The notes beneath the pieces are model-generated. The model made no database searches and was not told the DNA's origin. It worked only from the letters and a program-made list of their open reading frames with translations. Both the position numbers and the translations under genes were made by a program. A stretch of 64,000 nt of DNA, from NCBI RefSeq assembly GCF_018320785.1, contig NC_054875.1:18106632-18170631 (forward strand). The letters are read 5' to 3'. This DNA comes from Cheilinus undulatus (Eukaryota; Chordata; Actinopteri; Labriformes; Labridae). This document shows, piece by piece, positions 23,012-33,660 of the stretch (the stretch's first letter is position 1; every line of letters begins with the position of its first letter).

Positions 23012-23404
23012 TTGTATTGTGACGTTTGTATTTGTTGTGGTGTTTTGCAATTGTGTTGTGGCTTTATGTTGTTGTGTTGTGGCGTTGTATTTGTTGTGGA
23101 TTTTGCAATTGTGTTGTGGCTTAATGCTGTTGTGGCATTTGCATTTGTTGTGGCGTTTGCAATTGTAATTACCTTTCTCTGCTATCGAAGTATACACAAG
23201 GCACTTGGTAATTTCATTTCAATGATATAAATCACAGATATCAATATTTTTGGCTAGTTTTATTTTCGTAAAACTGAAATTTACAATTCAATAAAATGCA
23301 AGATGACTCCACAATAAATGGTTCCAAATTTACAACAAAGATTCATCAAAGCGGTACTAAAGCATTATGATTAAAAAAAAAAAAAACTTCAACACAACAA
23401 CATT
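23012..23404. repeat. Dispersed repeat with internal TTGTTGTGG minisatellite, copy 1
   Basis: About 400 bp, nearly identical to 26296-26704. The first 160 bases are imperfect repeats of GTTGTGGCRTTTGCAATTGT. The rest is unique to the repeat and ends with an A-run and CTTCAACACAACAACATT, which is roughly inverted to the start. Minus-strand frames here are only Asn/Thr/His-rich translations of the repeat and are not genes. The family is unknown to me. Confidence 0.7.
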
Positions 23405-23487
23405 ACGTTAAAGTTGTAGTGTTGTGGCATTTGCAATTTTTATGACCTTTCTTGGCTACCGTAGTGTACATCATATGGCTGGAAAGA

Positions 23488-24140
23488 GTTATTTTTTATT
23501 TATTTATTTTTATTTATTTACATATTAAAGTACAAGCAAAAAAACTGATTGTGCCAGGGGATTCAAAAGACTCAGAAACAACCAAGTACAGGCAAAACAG
23601 AATACAAATCAAACATACAAAACAGAAACCAAAAACGAAAACAAACGCAAAACTAACAAATGAAAGGATATACAATCATCGTCAATCTTTACAATACTTA
23701 TGGATAATAGCTTCAGTTTTAAGTGCCTTCTTGCTCTTAAGGCCTTCAGTAGTTGTGAAATACTGTCTCAGTTCATGCAGAAAATGTTCAAAGCTTGGTT
23801 TGGATTCTGTCCATTTCTTTTTAAGAATGTGAAATTTCCTACAAAAAGAAGAAGCTGTACAAAAAATATTAAGTCTTTTTCCTTCTCCTTGTCCTCAAAA
23901 AGAATAACCATGTCCTTTCTTTTAAGTGGATAGCTTGTCCAGTTTTTCTATTGATGTAATTTTGAGCATCGATCCAGAATATTTTAGTATATACACAACG
24001 ATAAAACAAATAGGAGATTGTTTCTTCCTCATTTCCACAAAAATCACAGGAATAATCAATATCAAGCTTAAATCTCTCTAAAGTTTTCTTTGCTGGATAC
24101 ATTTTAGTATTTTAAAAGAGACCTCTTTAACTTTATTATT
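23488..24140 (-). mobile_element. 5'-truncated L1 3' end, minus strand
   Basis: Translation of the minus strand gives LVNNKVKEVSFKILKCI and, after a frameshift, YPAKKTLERFKLDIDYSCDF with CGNEEETISYLFYRC. This is the Cys/His-containing C-terminus of L1 ORF2, and HILKKKWTESKPSFEHFLHE follows further on. The T-rich end near 23490-23515 would be the poly-A tail. The fragment stops abruptly at 24140 where element A/B termini begin. Confidence 0.75.
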
Positions 24141-24157
24141 GACCAAGGTACATTTTA

Positions 24158-25534
24158 GACCAAGGTACGTTTTATCAGTCTGTTTCCTGGGTATAAAACA
24201 CACAAGCAGAAACAAAAAAACAAGCTGTTTTTTTTTTTCATTTTTCTGTTTTGCACAAAAAACAAACAAACAAAAAAAACGGGTTGTTTTTTGTTGTTTT
24301 TTTGTTTGTTTGTTTTTTTCATTTTGAGCACAAAACAAAAAAACAGGAAATGGTTCGTTTTTTCGTTTTTCATTGTCACCCAAAATATGAAAATACCTCT
24401 CCATATTTCGTTTCATTGGTGGGCGGGACTTCGAATCCCACCTGTGCGGTGCCCTTCAAAATAAAGGTCCTACCCTTTAAAATAAAGCTGCTGCTTTGGC
24501 AGGCATGGAGAAGCTGACTTTCGTTCTATTGCCTGCCCCCATATGCACCTATTCTGAATTAAAGCAAGTTGTGTACACAGTACAGGGTTTACACGGAAGT
24601 GGGCTGTCTGTTGAGTGTGAGAGAGATATGTATCAGCGACAAGACACAACAAGACAAGACCGACGAGGCACACTGAGAGTAGGTATTGAAAATGACCAGC
24701 AGGTGTCGCCGTGTGTCAACGTTGCCTTCAATCATTCCCTAATCCCAGTGATTTATACATGGATATGGATTTATTCTGGCAGCATGACCTCAAAAAAGGC
24801 TTTAGTTTCGAGGTACCCAGCTCAAACAACACACCACCATGTTTTTTCATATCCAGTAAATGTGTCACATTCATGAAACGGATGGTTGTGGAACTTTATT
24901 TCTGTGAGAAATACGTTTTTTTTTTTTCTTTTTTTTTCCTTCTTTGTTTTTGGCTGTTATTTAGGTCTACCCTTATATCTGGAAAAAGAGCCAAGATAAG
25001 CCTGTCCAATTAGGGGTGAGGTGACAAAAGAAGCCCGGAGTTTCATAATGGTCACTCAGATTTCCATCCGATGTGCGGTGGTAAGAAGGTGGTACCAGCC
25101 CAACATAACTAGAAAGTCAAATTCATTTTTATATAAATAAATACTGATATAAACTCATGCAAACACAACTTTCTCAGTCTGGTGAGAGCTGAGTGGACAC
25201 TCTCCCTCGGAGCCTGTCAGGGCCCGGGGCTTTGTGTGGGATGATTCTGCGCAGGATGGAGGTCACCAGCTGTTTGTCGCCGGTGAGTGTTACTTTATCT
25301 TTTAAAGCAATGTGCTCTCATATATGTGATGTTGAGAACAGCGGTTTGGCTTAATAGGTGGAACGGCCGCTTGGCATAATAGTAAGCTCGATCTCATGTA
25401 GCGCTAATGTCTCATTTAAGTTATCAAAGTTGATAACATGTATTTATATATCATTACTATCGCACAATCCAATTTTAATTAAAAAAAAAAACTTCAAACA
25501 TGTTATAATTTTTAGTAATGATAGTATAGGCCTA
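24158..25534 (+). repeat. Element B left inverted arm, outer part
   Basis: Reverse complement of about 35355-36776. It includes long A- and T-rich blocks (24205-24390) that can fold on themselves, and a CTCF-like site at 24696-24710. Apparent frames are unspliced low-complexity translations. The arm resumes after the Gypsy element at 33356. Confidence 0.85.
24696..24710 (+). promoter_or_regulatory. CTCF-like motif in element B left arm
   Basis: CCAGCAGGTGTCGCC matches the CTCF core CCASYAGRKGGCRS with one mismatch. The mirrored copy is at 36233-36247 in the opposite orientation. Confidence 0.4.
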
Positions 25535-25873
25535 TGTAACAGTGTAAAAAAAAAAAGTTAACTTGCAATTATTGTTAAAAATGGTTTTACCAAATGGTTT
25601 TACCATTTTGTATTTTATTTTGAAAATCCACAGCAGAAGTTTGCCTTGCGCTAAATGCGGTGCACTTTAGCTATCTCTTAGTAGCAAACGATCTTATGCT
25701 GAGGTCTGAGCGGGAATAGATGTCTGAGTGACTTGCTGTTAATTCTTCACACTGGGGTTGTATGTGTCCTGTCCCATGTTTGCAGAGAGAATAAACCAGA
25801 CCAAGTGCTTCATTCATCCTGCCTCCTTTCCATTATATCATATCAGCAACAGACCAAGATAGGAAAAGTCACA
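25535..25873 (+). repeat. Gypsy 5' LTR
   Basis: Starts TGTAACAGTGTAAAA and ends AAAAGTCACA. It has AGAATAAACCAG as a polyadenylation signal. It differs from the 3' LTR by scattered substitutions and a few small indels, noticeably more than the two BEL LTRs differ from each other, so this insertion is older. Confidence 0.9.
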
Positions 25874-25874
25874 T

Positions 25875-25890
25875 TGGTGCCGTGACCCGG
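25875..25890 (+). promoter_or_regulatory. Primer binding site, complementary to tRNA-His
   Basis: TGGTGCCGTGACCCGG, one base after the LTR, matches the complement of the 3' end of vertebrate tRNA-His (TGGTGCCGTGACTCGG) with one mismatch. Confidence 0.75.
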
Positions 25891-26112
25891 CGATTCTCCT
25901 CCTGGACGGTGGTGACTCCAGTGCAATCCTGGGATGGTTTTGTTGCTGGTGCCCTCTGTGTGTTAAGGTGGACATGTTGCCTGGACTGTGTTGAACTTGA
26001 TGAATGTACATTGATCTAGTCATTTCCTGCTACTCACCTGTGCTTACCTTATTATTATTGAGTGTATTGGTCCTGTTATCAATATTGTGTGTCTGTTTCG
26101 CTAAGTATTCAT

Positions 26113-27913
26113 GATGAATACCATTAATGGGGGTTTTAGCACTCCTCCTGGTGTTGGTAGGGGGAGGAGGATGTTGAGTTCTCCTATGTTTCTGCAGTTT
26201 GACACTCCAGCTCGGGGACGTGGTATTACTGTAGGAGATAGTCAGAGTATGCCAGGGCTTCCTTCAGTCGGTAGGGATATGTGTTGAGGAGGATGTGTTG
26301 TGACGTTTGTATTTGTTGTGGTGTTTTGCAATTGTGTTGTGGCTTTATGTTGTTGTGTTGTGGCGTTGTATTTGTTGTGGATTTTGCAATTGTGTTGTGG
26401 CTTAATGTTGTTGTGGCATTTGCATTTGTTGTGGCGTTTGCAATTGTAATTACCTTTCTCTGCTATCGAAGTATACACAAGGCAATTAATTTCAAGGTAA
26501 TTTCATTTCAATGATATAAATCACAGATATCAATATTTTTGGCTAGAGTTTTATTTTCGTAAAACTGAAATTTACAATTCAATACAATGCAAGATGACTC
26601 CACAATAAATGGTTCCAAATTTACTACAAAGATTCATCAAAGAAGCGGTACTAAAGCATTATGATTAAAAAAAAAAAAAAAAAAAACTTCAACACAACAA
26701 CATTCCTTCAGTCAGTTGGGATATTACCCCTTCCCTTAGCCGCCCTGTAGATGTCTCACATGGGTCTCATGACATCAGTCCCATAATTCCCAGCCCTGAT
26801 GTCCTTGTTACAGAGATTGTCAGTCAGATGGGGGATCAGCAGGTTAGTCAGAAAGTAGTACAAAACATTATTACCCACCTGAGCCCATCTGCTAGTACTC
26901 CTCTGTCAGATGTTGCAGTTTCATCCTCTCATGCTGTGTCACCCTCAGTCACGCCTGATGCCTCTCACGTATAGCTCGTGTCCCACAGAAAACTGAAAGA
27001 TCCTCCATGCTTTAGAGGAGACAGCTCTGATACTGTTTCGGTGAGAGAGTGGGAGGATCTAATGAGGGCTTTTGTTAAGAAGGGTAACTTGAGACCAGAA
27101 GAACACATGGAGGAGATCCTTGTTCATCTCAGAGGCAAAGCCAGGGATGTTGTCAGATTTGGCACCAGAAACAGCGACATAGACATCAGCCATGACCCTG
27201 AGGCCATCTATGGTTTGCTGAGAAAACACTTTGACTCTACCCCATGCTCACCACTCCCGTTAGCAGACTTTTACACCACTTTGCCAGAGAAAGGTGAGGA
27301 TGCTTTTGATTACTGGCTCAGGCTGCACCGTGCTGTCGATTTTGCTGTTGAACGTCTGAAAGAGCAGGGCAAGGCACTTGATAGTCCTAGCACTGAAGTT
27401 ACACGCATGTTCATAAGGAACTGTCCCTCCCCAGAGCTTTCTATGACTTTTCGATCAAAGACCATGGACAAGTGGACTGCTCATGAGGTTCAGGACATTT
27501 TGTACGAGTACCATTCAAGGGTAACGTCCTCTGTGAACAAGGTGGTTAGAGACAGCATTAAAATAAACACACAGTGCACTGCTACTTCGTCACATGCACC
27601 ACCTACCGAAGGGCAGGGCCCGCCTCAGTCACAAGCCTCAGACTCTGTTACCTTGGAACGCCTTATCAGCATGCTGGAGAAAGTGCTACTTCAGAGACCT
27701 GTTCAGCCAGCTCCAAACAGGCTTCCTGCTTCTCGGTGTCCTAAGGTTGAAGGGTTACACGATATGCCTTATTCTGTTTGTCATGATGCTGCTCATTCTA
27801 CCTTCACCCACTGTCGTGATCATAAGCTCTGTTTTCTGTGCCATTCACCAAACCACTCCAGATGCACTTTCCCTGGCCGGATGTCAGCGAACACTCAGCA
27901 GCAGGAAAACTAA
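26113..27913 (+). pseudogene. Gypsy gag, interrupted
   Basis: A frame starting MNTINGGFSTPPG at 26113 runs to a TGA at about 26286. It is cut by the inserted repeat at 26296-26704 and resumes in frame-compatible form (ITPSLSRPVDVSHGS). TAG at 26970-26972 interrupts it just before a 311-codon stretch (26978-27913). That stretch is the retrotransposon gag core (CFRGDSSDTVSVREWEDLMR, MFIRNC) ending in a CCHC-like knuckle (CFLCHSPNHSRC, with shorter last spacing than the usual CX2CX4HX4C). Gag would form the particle and bind RNA. It is not translatable as a whole. Confidence 0.82.
26296..26704. repeat. Dispersed minisatellite-bearing repeat, copy 2, inside gag
   Basis: Nearly identical to 23012-23404. 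Near-identical 20-mers (CCTTCAGTCGGTAGGGATAT at 26261-26280 and CCTTCAGTCAGTTGGGATAT at 26705-26724) flank it. These may be a long target duplication, or a pre-existing gag repeat. Confidence 0.7.
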
Positions 27914-29313
27914 TGGATCCACACTTTGGGGAGGACAGTGTGGATCAAGTGTGTGACCCTCCCAGTTGTGACAGTGATGACTTAGAATCCCTGTATGAAT
28001 CTCTCAGCTCTTCTGCACCGTCTGGTAAGACTGTCATTCTTCAAATGGCTCAAACACTCCAGAAATCAGACAGCTTGTTCTACACTGACGTTTGTGCTGC
28101 AGGTGGAGTTCAGCTGAAAGCTATGATTGATAGCGGCTAGATGTCATGTTCTCTAAGGGAAACTGCTGCTGCACAGCTCCTGCAAAAATGCCCTGATATG
28201 AAGACTGGCCCCGCTGATGACATCGTTGTCATTGGAGCTGGAGGTCACAATGTCTATCCAACAGCAGTCTATGATTTGGAGGTGACAATCTATGGTTTCA
28301 AGTTACTCATTCCAACACTGGTCATTCCTGGACAGTCAGATGACATGATAATTGGAAGTAATGCTGTTAAGATGCTCATACATTTGATGAAACAGTCTGA
28401 TGACTATTGGAGGCTTCTTGCTACACCAGTTAACACTGCAGGCGATGACAGTGACCAGTTCTTGTCCTTGCTCTCCAACTCTGAGAAGTGGCAGGGAGGA
28501 CCCATGCCTGACAAGATTGGCACAGTGAAGTTAAAAAAGAGTGTTACACTTGAACCGCTTTGTGAACACCTCGCCTGGGGCAAACTTCCCGCATCTGCAC
28601 CTTTGTCAGTGGGGAGCATGGTGATCGTTGAACCGACTCAATCAAGATCCAGGCCTAGAAACGTGCTGGTCGGCCGAATTGTCACACCTCTGTGGGGTGA
28701 CAGGTGGGTTCCCCTTAAACTGATAAACCCCAGCAGTGAGGCGGTGACTCTGAGGAGAAACTGTAAAATCGCTGACGTCTTCCCATGTGTTGCAGTTGAG
28801 GAGCTGTCCTTACCTGAAAAGGTTTCTGTTAACAGCCAAAGTTTCACTCAAAGTTCAGTGTCTTCAAAATCTTCTGAGCAAAGAAAGGAAGCTTTGAGCA
28901 AGTTGGGGCTGCAAGACTTGGGTCTTGACAGTTGTGAAGTGTCTGACCATTGGAAAGATAGACTTTTGCAGCTTGTTGAAAAGTATGAGACTGTGTTTTC
29001 CAGGGACAAGATGGACTGTGGGGAGGCTACAGACTTCGTACACAAAATACATCTTGTGGACGAGAGGCCTTTTCACCTACCTTACCGTCGAGTACCTCCA
29101 AGTCAATATGAGAAGCTGAGAACTGCACTCAATGAAATGGAGGAAAAGGGCATTATCCAGAAGTCACACAGTGAGTATGCATCACCACTGGTCTTAGTGT
29201 GGAAGAAAGATGGCAGTCTGCGCATCTGTACTGACTTCAGATGGCTCAATGCTAAGACTGTTAAAGATGCACACCCATTGCCTCACCAAGCAGATGCCCT
29301 TGCTGCTCTCTGA
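27838..29313 (+). pseudogene. Gypsy pol: protease and RT start
   Basis: The frame overlaps the end of gag and reaches the retropepsin active site (LKAMIDSG), where TAG (28138-28140) replaces the residue after DSG. It continues in the same frame to 29310 with the segment that precedes RT and the first RT motifs (FHLPYRRVPPSQYEKL, YASPLVLVWKKDGSLRIC). TGA at 29311-29313 ends it. The protease processes the polyprotein in the family and is dead here. Confidence 0.85.
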
Positions 29314-30779
29314 GGTAACGTCTTCTTTTCCACCATGGACTTGACTTCTGGATTCTACAACGTACCGTTGTATGAGGCACACAAGAAGTACACTGCGTTT
29401 TCCTCACCCTTTGGCCTTCATGAGTATAACAGAATGCCCCAAAGGTTGTGTAACAGTCCTGTAACCTTCATGCGGATGATGTTGTCAATCTTCGGAGACG
29501 AGAACTTCGGCAGCTTGCTCTGCTATCTGGACGACCTGTTGGTCTTCGCCCCCAATGAGCAGCTGGCTCTTGAACGCCTTGAAATGGTGTTCTCTCGTCT
29601 AAAGAACCACAAACTTAAGCTGGCTCCCAAGAAATGCCATCTTTTGAAGAGGTCAGTCAAGTTTCTTGGGCATATCATTCGTGCAGATGGAGTGAGAACA
29701 GACCCTGACAAGGTGAAAGCCATAGCCGATGTGGGAGAGGAAGAGTTGATGGAGAGTGATGGTATCACGCCTTCATGGAGAAAGATCCATTCTTTCTTAG
29801 GCATGATCTTCTATTACCAGCATTTTATTGCTGACTGCTCTGCTAAAGCCAAACCTCTGTTCAGACTCATTTCTGGTCAGCAAGTCCAGTCTCAGGTGAA
29901 GAAAGGCAGGAAGTCCAAGAAGAAGTCCTCTGCCCCACCAGCTCTTAGACCAAGCGACTGGACAACTGCATGTCAAGAGTTGTTTCAAACCCTTAAAAAT
30001 GAACTGACTCATGGTGTCACTGTTGATGCGTCTTTGATGGCATTGGGGCTGTCTTGTCACAAGTGTCACCTGGTGAGACAATCGCATGGCCAGTTGCTTT
30101 CACCAGCAAGATGCTGACCCACTCTCAGATGAACTACCCAGTGCACAGATTGGAGTTCTTGGCGCTAAAGTGGGCCATTTGCGACAAATTCAGCCATTGG
30201 TTGAAGGGGAGACATTTCACAGCTTGGACAGATAACAACCCCCTGTCCTACATTCTGACGAAGCCACGCTTGGCTGCATGTGAACAAAGGTGGGTGGCTA
30301 AGCTTGCAGCATACGACTTTGATCTTAAGTATGTCCCAGAAGTGAAGAACACTGTTGCAGATGCTTTGAGCCGCGAACCATTTGTTCAGTCATGTGTTGG
30401 TCATCGTTTGCTGAAAGAGCCATACCTTGCCTTACTAGACGAGGTCAATGGTGTTGTCAGGGGTACAGTGCAGGATGCTTTCCAGCTGACGAACAACTGT
30501 CAGGTTGTCAAAAGTGCAGGGTCACAGCCACCAGACCCTGGTGTTACACCTGATACTCAGCCTGAGGGTTCCATCAGCTCAGATGAGGTGTCGGCTGCAC
30601 TGAGCGCTCATGCTAGTTGTGGTCTGCCCAGTGTCAACATACCACTGCCACAGTTACCTGAGGAAGACTGGTCCGCTGCTATTCCTCAGAGCCAGCTTTT
30701 AAGTCTTCAGGAGCGAGATGGTTGTGATAAGCAGAGTCCTGTTCTACGTGCGGCAGAAAAGGAAAGCCACCAGACGTGA
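29314..30779 (+). pseudogene. Gypsy pol: RT core and RNase H
   Basis: In frame with the preceding segment, it shows SGFYNVPL, the YNRMPQRLCNSP box and the catalytic YLDD (29524-29535). Thumb and connection segments follow (KCHLLKRSVKFLGHII). Near 30040-30060 a frameshift falls inside RNase H, just after VTVDASLMALG. The rest (TAWTDNNPLSYIL, VADALSRE) is in the next frame to 30779. These enzymes copy the RNA and remove it. Confidence 0.85.
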
Positions 30780-31624
30780 GGCAACCTCTGAACCAGACTG
30801 TGTCAACAAGCTCTTAAGGCACTGGAAAAAGCTAAAAGTACAGAATGGGATTCTGTACAGGGTAAAGAAGGACCACCTGCTTAACAAGAAACTGTTCCAG
30901 TTCGTTGTGCCAGATGACCTTAAGCCTCAGATTCTCCTTGGTCTCCATGACAATGCTGGTCATCAGGGTCGCGCACGATCCCTTTCCCTAGCCAGAGAAA
31001 GGTTCATCTGGATTGGCATGGAAAAAGACATAATCAACCATGTAAGGCAATGTGAGAGATGTGTTGTGGGAAAAACACTTGAACCTGATGCATGTGCACC
31101 CCTTGAAAACATTCAGACATCTGAACCAATGGAACTTGTGTGCATCGATTTCTGGACTGCTGAACTGAGTGACAAGAAAACTGTCGATGTCTTGGTCATT
31201 ACTGACCATTTCTCCAAAATGGCACACGCTTTCCCTTGCCGCAGTCAATCTGCAAAACACGTTGCCTGCAGATTGTGGGATGACTTCTTCTGTGTGTATG
31301 GCTTTCCCAAGAGGATCCATTCGGATCAGGGCTGAACTTCGAAAGCCGACTCCTGAAAGAACTGTTGGAGATGGAGATGGGGTGCAGAAGTCACACCCCA
31401 CTCCTTATCACCCTATGGGTAATGGCGTCATGGAACAGTTTAACAGAACGTTAGGGAACATGTTAAGAACCCTTCCTCCAACAGCAAAAGCCAGATGGCC
31501 CCAGGTGTTGAGAACACTAACCTTCTGCTACAACTGTACAAAACATGAAACAACCGACTTCGCCCCGTTCTACCTCATGTTTGGGCGGGTTCCACGTCTT
31601 CCTATTGACATCATGTTCCAGTAG
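30718..31624 (+). pseudogene. Gypsy integrase
   Basis: The HHCC zinc module (HDNAGHQGRARSL ... CERCVVGK) and the core with D (VCIDFW), D (HSDQG) and E (GNGVMEQFNRTL) are present. TGA at 31333-31335 directly follows HSDQG, with frameshifts between there and about 31390, so the core is split. It would integrate the cDNA in a working element. Confidence 0.83.
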
Positions 31625-32643
31625 GTGCTTCAGGATGATAGAGTGATCAGCCATACTGACTTTGTCTCCCGGTTGAGGCAGGAACTCTGTGAAGCATCGC
31701 AGATTGCTCTCAAACACAGCCTTGGTGAACAAGCACGTCATGCCAGACTCTACAGCCGTAAAGTCAAGGGCTCTCCACTGGTTGTAGGTAATCGAGTTTT
31801 GCTGGCTAACTGTGGTGAAAGAGGCAAGAGGAAGCTCACTGACAAGTGGGACTCTACCCCTTACGATGTCGTTTCAGTGAGGTCTGGCATTAATGTGTAC
31901 AGGATAAGAGACGCACAAACCGGCAGGGAAAAAGTTGTGCACCGTAACCTTCTTCTCCCGGTTAACTTTCTTACCTTAGATGTGGAAACTGCTTCTCCCT
32001 TGTCAGCTCAGGAAACAGGGATGGGACATGTGGGAGTGACCGAGATTCTGTGGACGACATGGATGGCTACAACAGGACTATGGACTGGCTCATGCAAACA
32101 CCTAAAGTTACTGACCCAGTCAGCGGAAATGTGAGTGAGGATGAAGACCCTTTTTGCGCAAGGAGCAATTCCTTCTCTGACAGTGTCCCCAGCTGCACTT
32201 CTGTAGTTTCTGAACCTTCCACCGAGGACAATGAGGCAATACCAGCACCCATCACTGATGCTCAGCCATCAAAGCCAGCATCTATCGTTGAAGTTCAGTC
32301 AGCAGAGCCAGAACCCATCAGTGTAGCTCACTCACCTGAACCAGAACCCATCAGTGTAGCTCACTCACCTGAACCAGAACCCATCAGTGTAGCTCACTTA
32401 CCTGACCCAGCCTCAGTTAGCATGCCTACCTTAGCTTCTGCAGTTAATGATGAGAATGCAGCTATCTGCATACAGCCTCCCAGTGTTCAAGCAGGTCGTG
32501 GTTGTTCAGTAACTACCAGATTAGGGCGACATGTGAGACCTCCTAGAAGGCTGATTTATGAGATGTCAGCACAAAGAGTTAGAGAAGCTGTCCCTGTTAC
32601 TAGTTCCATTATTGCATTCTTCAATACTTTGTTTGAGGTTTAG
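31625..32643 (+). pseudogene. Gypsy integrase C-terminus and Pro/Glu-rich tail
   Basis: After TAG (31621-31623) the GPY/F-like region follows (PLVVGNRVLLANCGERGKRK, KWDSTPYDVV). A second frame (32050-32643) is rich in Pro, Glu and Ser and ends with a basic stretch (RLGRHVRPPRRLIYEM), a common end of fish Gypsy pol. It includes the 33-bp tandem repeat at 32311-32409. Confidence 0.7.
32311..32409 (+). repeat. Three tandem 33-bp units in the Gypsy tail
   Basis: Each unit encodes roughly EPISVAHSPEP. Units start at 32311, 32344 and 32377 and are almost identical, so the array expanded recently. Confidence 0.8.
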
Positions 32644-32996
32644 GTGACCAGAATTTTTTTTTTCTCCCTCAGTGATGTACGGGTTTACCTTCAAGTGATT
32701 TTTGCTCTTTGTTTTTGTGAAATTGAGGTATGCTATGTGTGTTGCCATCAATAAGATGTTTAGGAGGTGTATATGGCATCTTCTTCTAGTCTGTATAAAG
32801 TATTGGGACTGGTACCACCCTATTCCTTTGCACTTAGAGGAGGATTTTGAATGTCAACTGTAGTACGTCAGTGATTTGGTTTCACATTGTGCAACCCCAA
32901 TTTTTTTTTCTTTTCTCTTTCCTTTTTTTTTCTTCCCTTGGCTATATCCTTGTGCTTTGATGTTGCTCAGGTTTTGGCTTGAGTTTAACATAATTT
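32644..32996 (+). other. Gypsy 3' non-coding region
   Basis: T-rich stretch between the last pol frame and the polypurine tract. I see nothing coding. Confidence 0.5.
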
Positions 32997-33007
32997 AAAG
33001 GGGTGTA
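32997..33007 (+). promoter_or_regulatory. Gypsy polypurine tract
   Basis: AAAGGGGTGTA abuts the 3' LTR. Confidence 0.6.
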
Positions 33008-33355
33008 TGTAAAAGTGTAAAAAAAAGAAGTTAACTTGTAATTATTGTTAAATTCCAGTTAAACTGGGACTCCAACTATGGTTTTACCATTTTGTATTTT
33101 ATTTTGAAAATCCACAGCAGAAGTTTGCCTTGCGCTAAATGCGGTGCACTTTAGCTATCTCTCAGTAGCAAACGATCTTATGCTGTGGTCTGAGCGGGAA
33201 TAGACGTCTGAGCGACTTGCTGTTAATTCTTCACACTGGTTGTGTGTGTCCTGTCCCATGTTTACAGAGAGAATATACCAGACCAAGTGCTTCATTCATC
33301 CTGCTTCCTGTCCATTATATCACATCAGCAACAGACCAAGATAGGAAAAGTCACA
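33008..33355 (+). repeat. Gypsy 3' LTR
   Basis: Pairs with 25535-25873. Begins TGTAAAAGTGTAAAA and ends AAAGTCACA, followed by the duplicated CCTA. Confidence 0.9.
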
Positions 33356-33584
33356 CCTATATAAATGTACATAAATGAAAAATAGCAGCTTCCAAAGACT
33401 GGGATCGAACCCTCCAACCAGGGCCGTTTCTGAGCGTAGGCGATATAGGCGGTTGCCTAGGGCGCCACGCTGACGAGGGCGCCATCATGAGCCCTGTACA
33501 TTTTGAATAGGTCCACAAATGTAACAGATCATCAACTCCTGCACACCTGTAACCTCTGCGCCCCTCGTTTGTGAAAAAGTCCAG

Positions 33585-33654
<70 letters not shown>

Positions 33655-33660
33655 GTCCAT
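33356..33660 (+). repeat. Element B left arm, inner part, with hAT end and CT microsatellite
   Basis: Inverted copy of about 35098-35360. At 33419 it contains the start of a hAT-like terminus (CAGGGCCGTTTC). A CT microsatellite follows (33588-33654). Confidence 0.8.
33588..33654. repeat. (CT)n microsatellite
   Basis: A near-perfect CT run of about 67 bases with one TTT interruption. The right arm has only a short GA run at the mirrored place (35108-35127). Confidence 0.95.

Larger units (their letters stand above)
25535..33355 (+). mobile_element. Ty3/Gypsy LTR retrotransposon, 7.8 kb, degenerate
   Basis: LTRs of 339 and 348 bp (TG...CA) flank a tRNA-His-like primer site, gag with a zinc knuckle, and pol in the order protease, RT, RNase H, integrase, which defines Ty3/Gypsy. 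The 4-bp duplication CCTA flanks it (25531-25534, 33356-33359). The right arm of element B keeps the unoccupied site with a single CCTA, which proves the boundaries. The coding region has at least three in-frame stops and several frameshifts, and a 400-bp repeat interrupts gag. No envelope gene is seen. Confidence 0.92.

Noticed and set aside
23040..23170. CRISPR-like regular repeats
   Set aside because: Direct imperfect minisatellite units without unique spacers, in a vertebrate genome.
22913..23197. Asn/Thr/His-rich open frame on the minus strand (also at 26242-26478)
   Set aside because: It is a translation of the TTGTTGTGG minisatellite on the reverse strand. No domain, and the composition follows from the repeat.
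24078..24517. Lys/Asn- and Phe-rich frames in both arms of element B
   Set aside because: Frames exist only because the A- and T-runs lack stops. The two arms do not keep the same frame.
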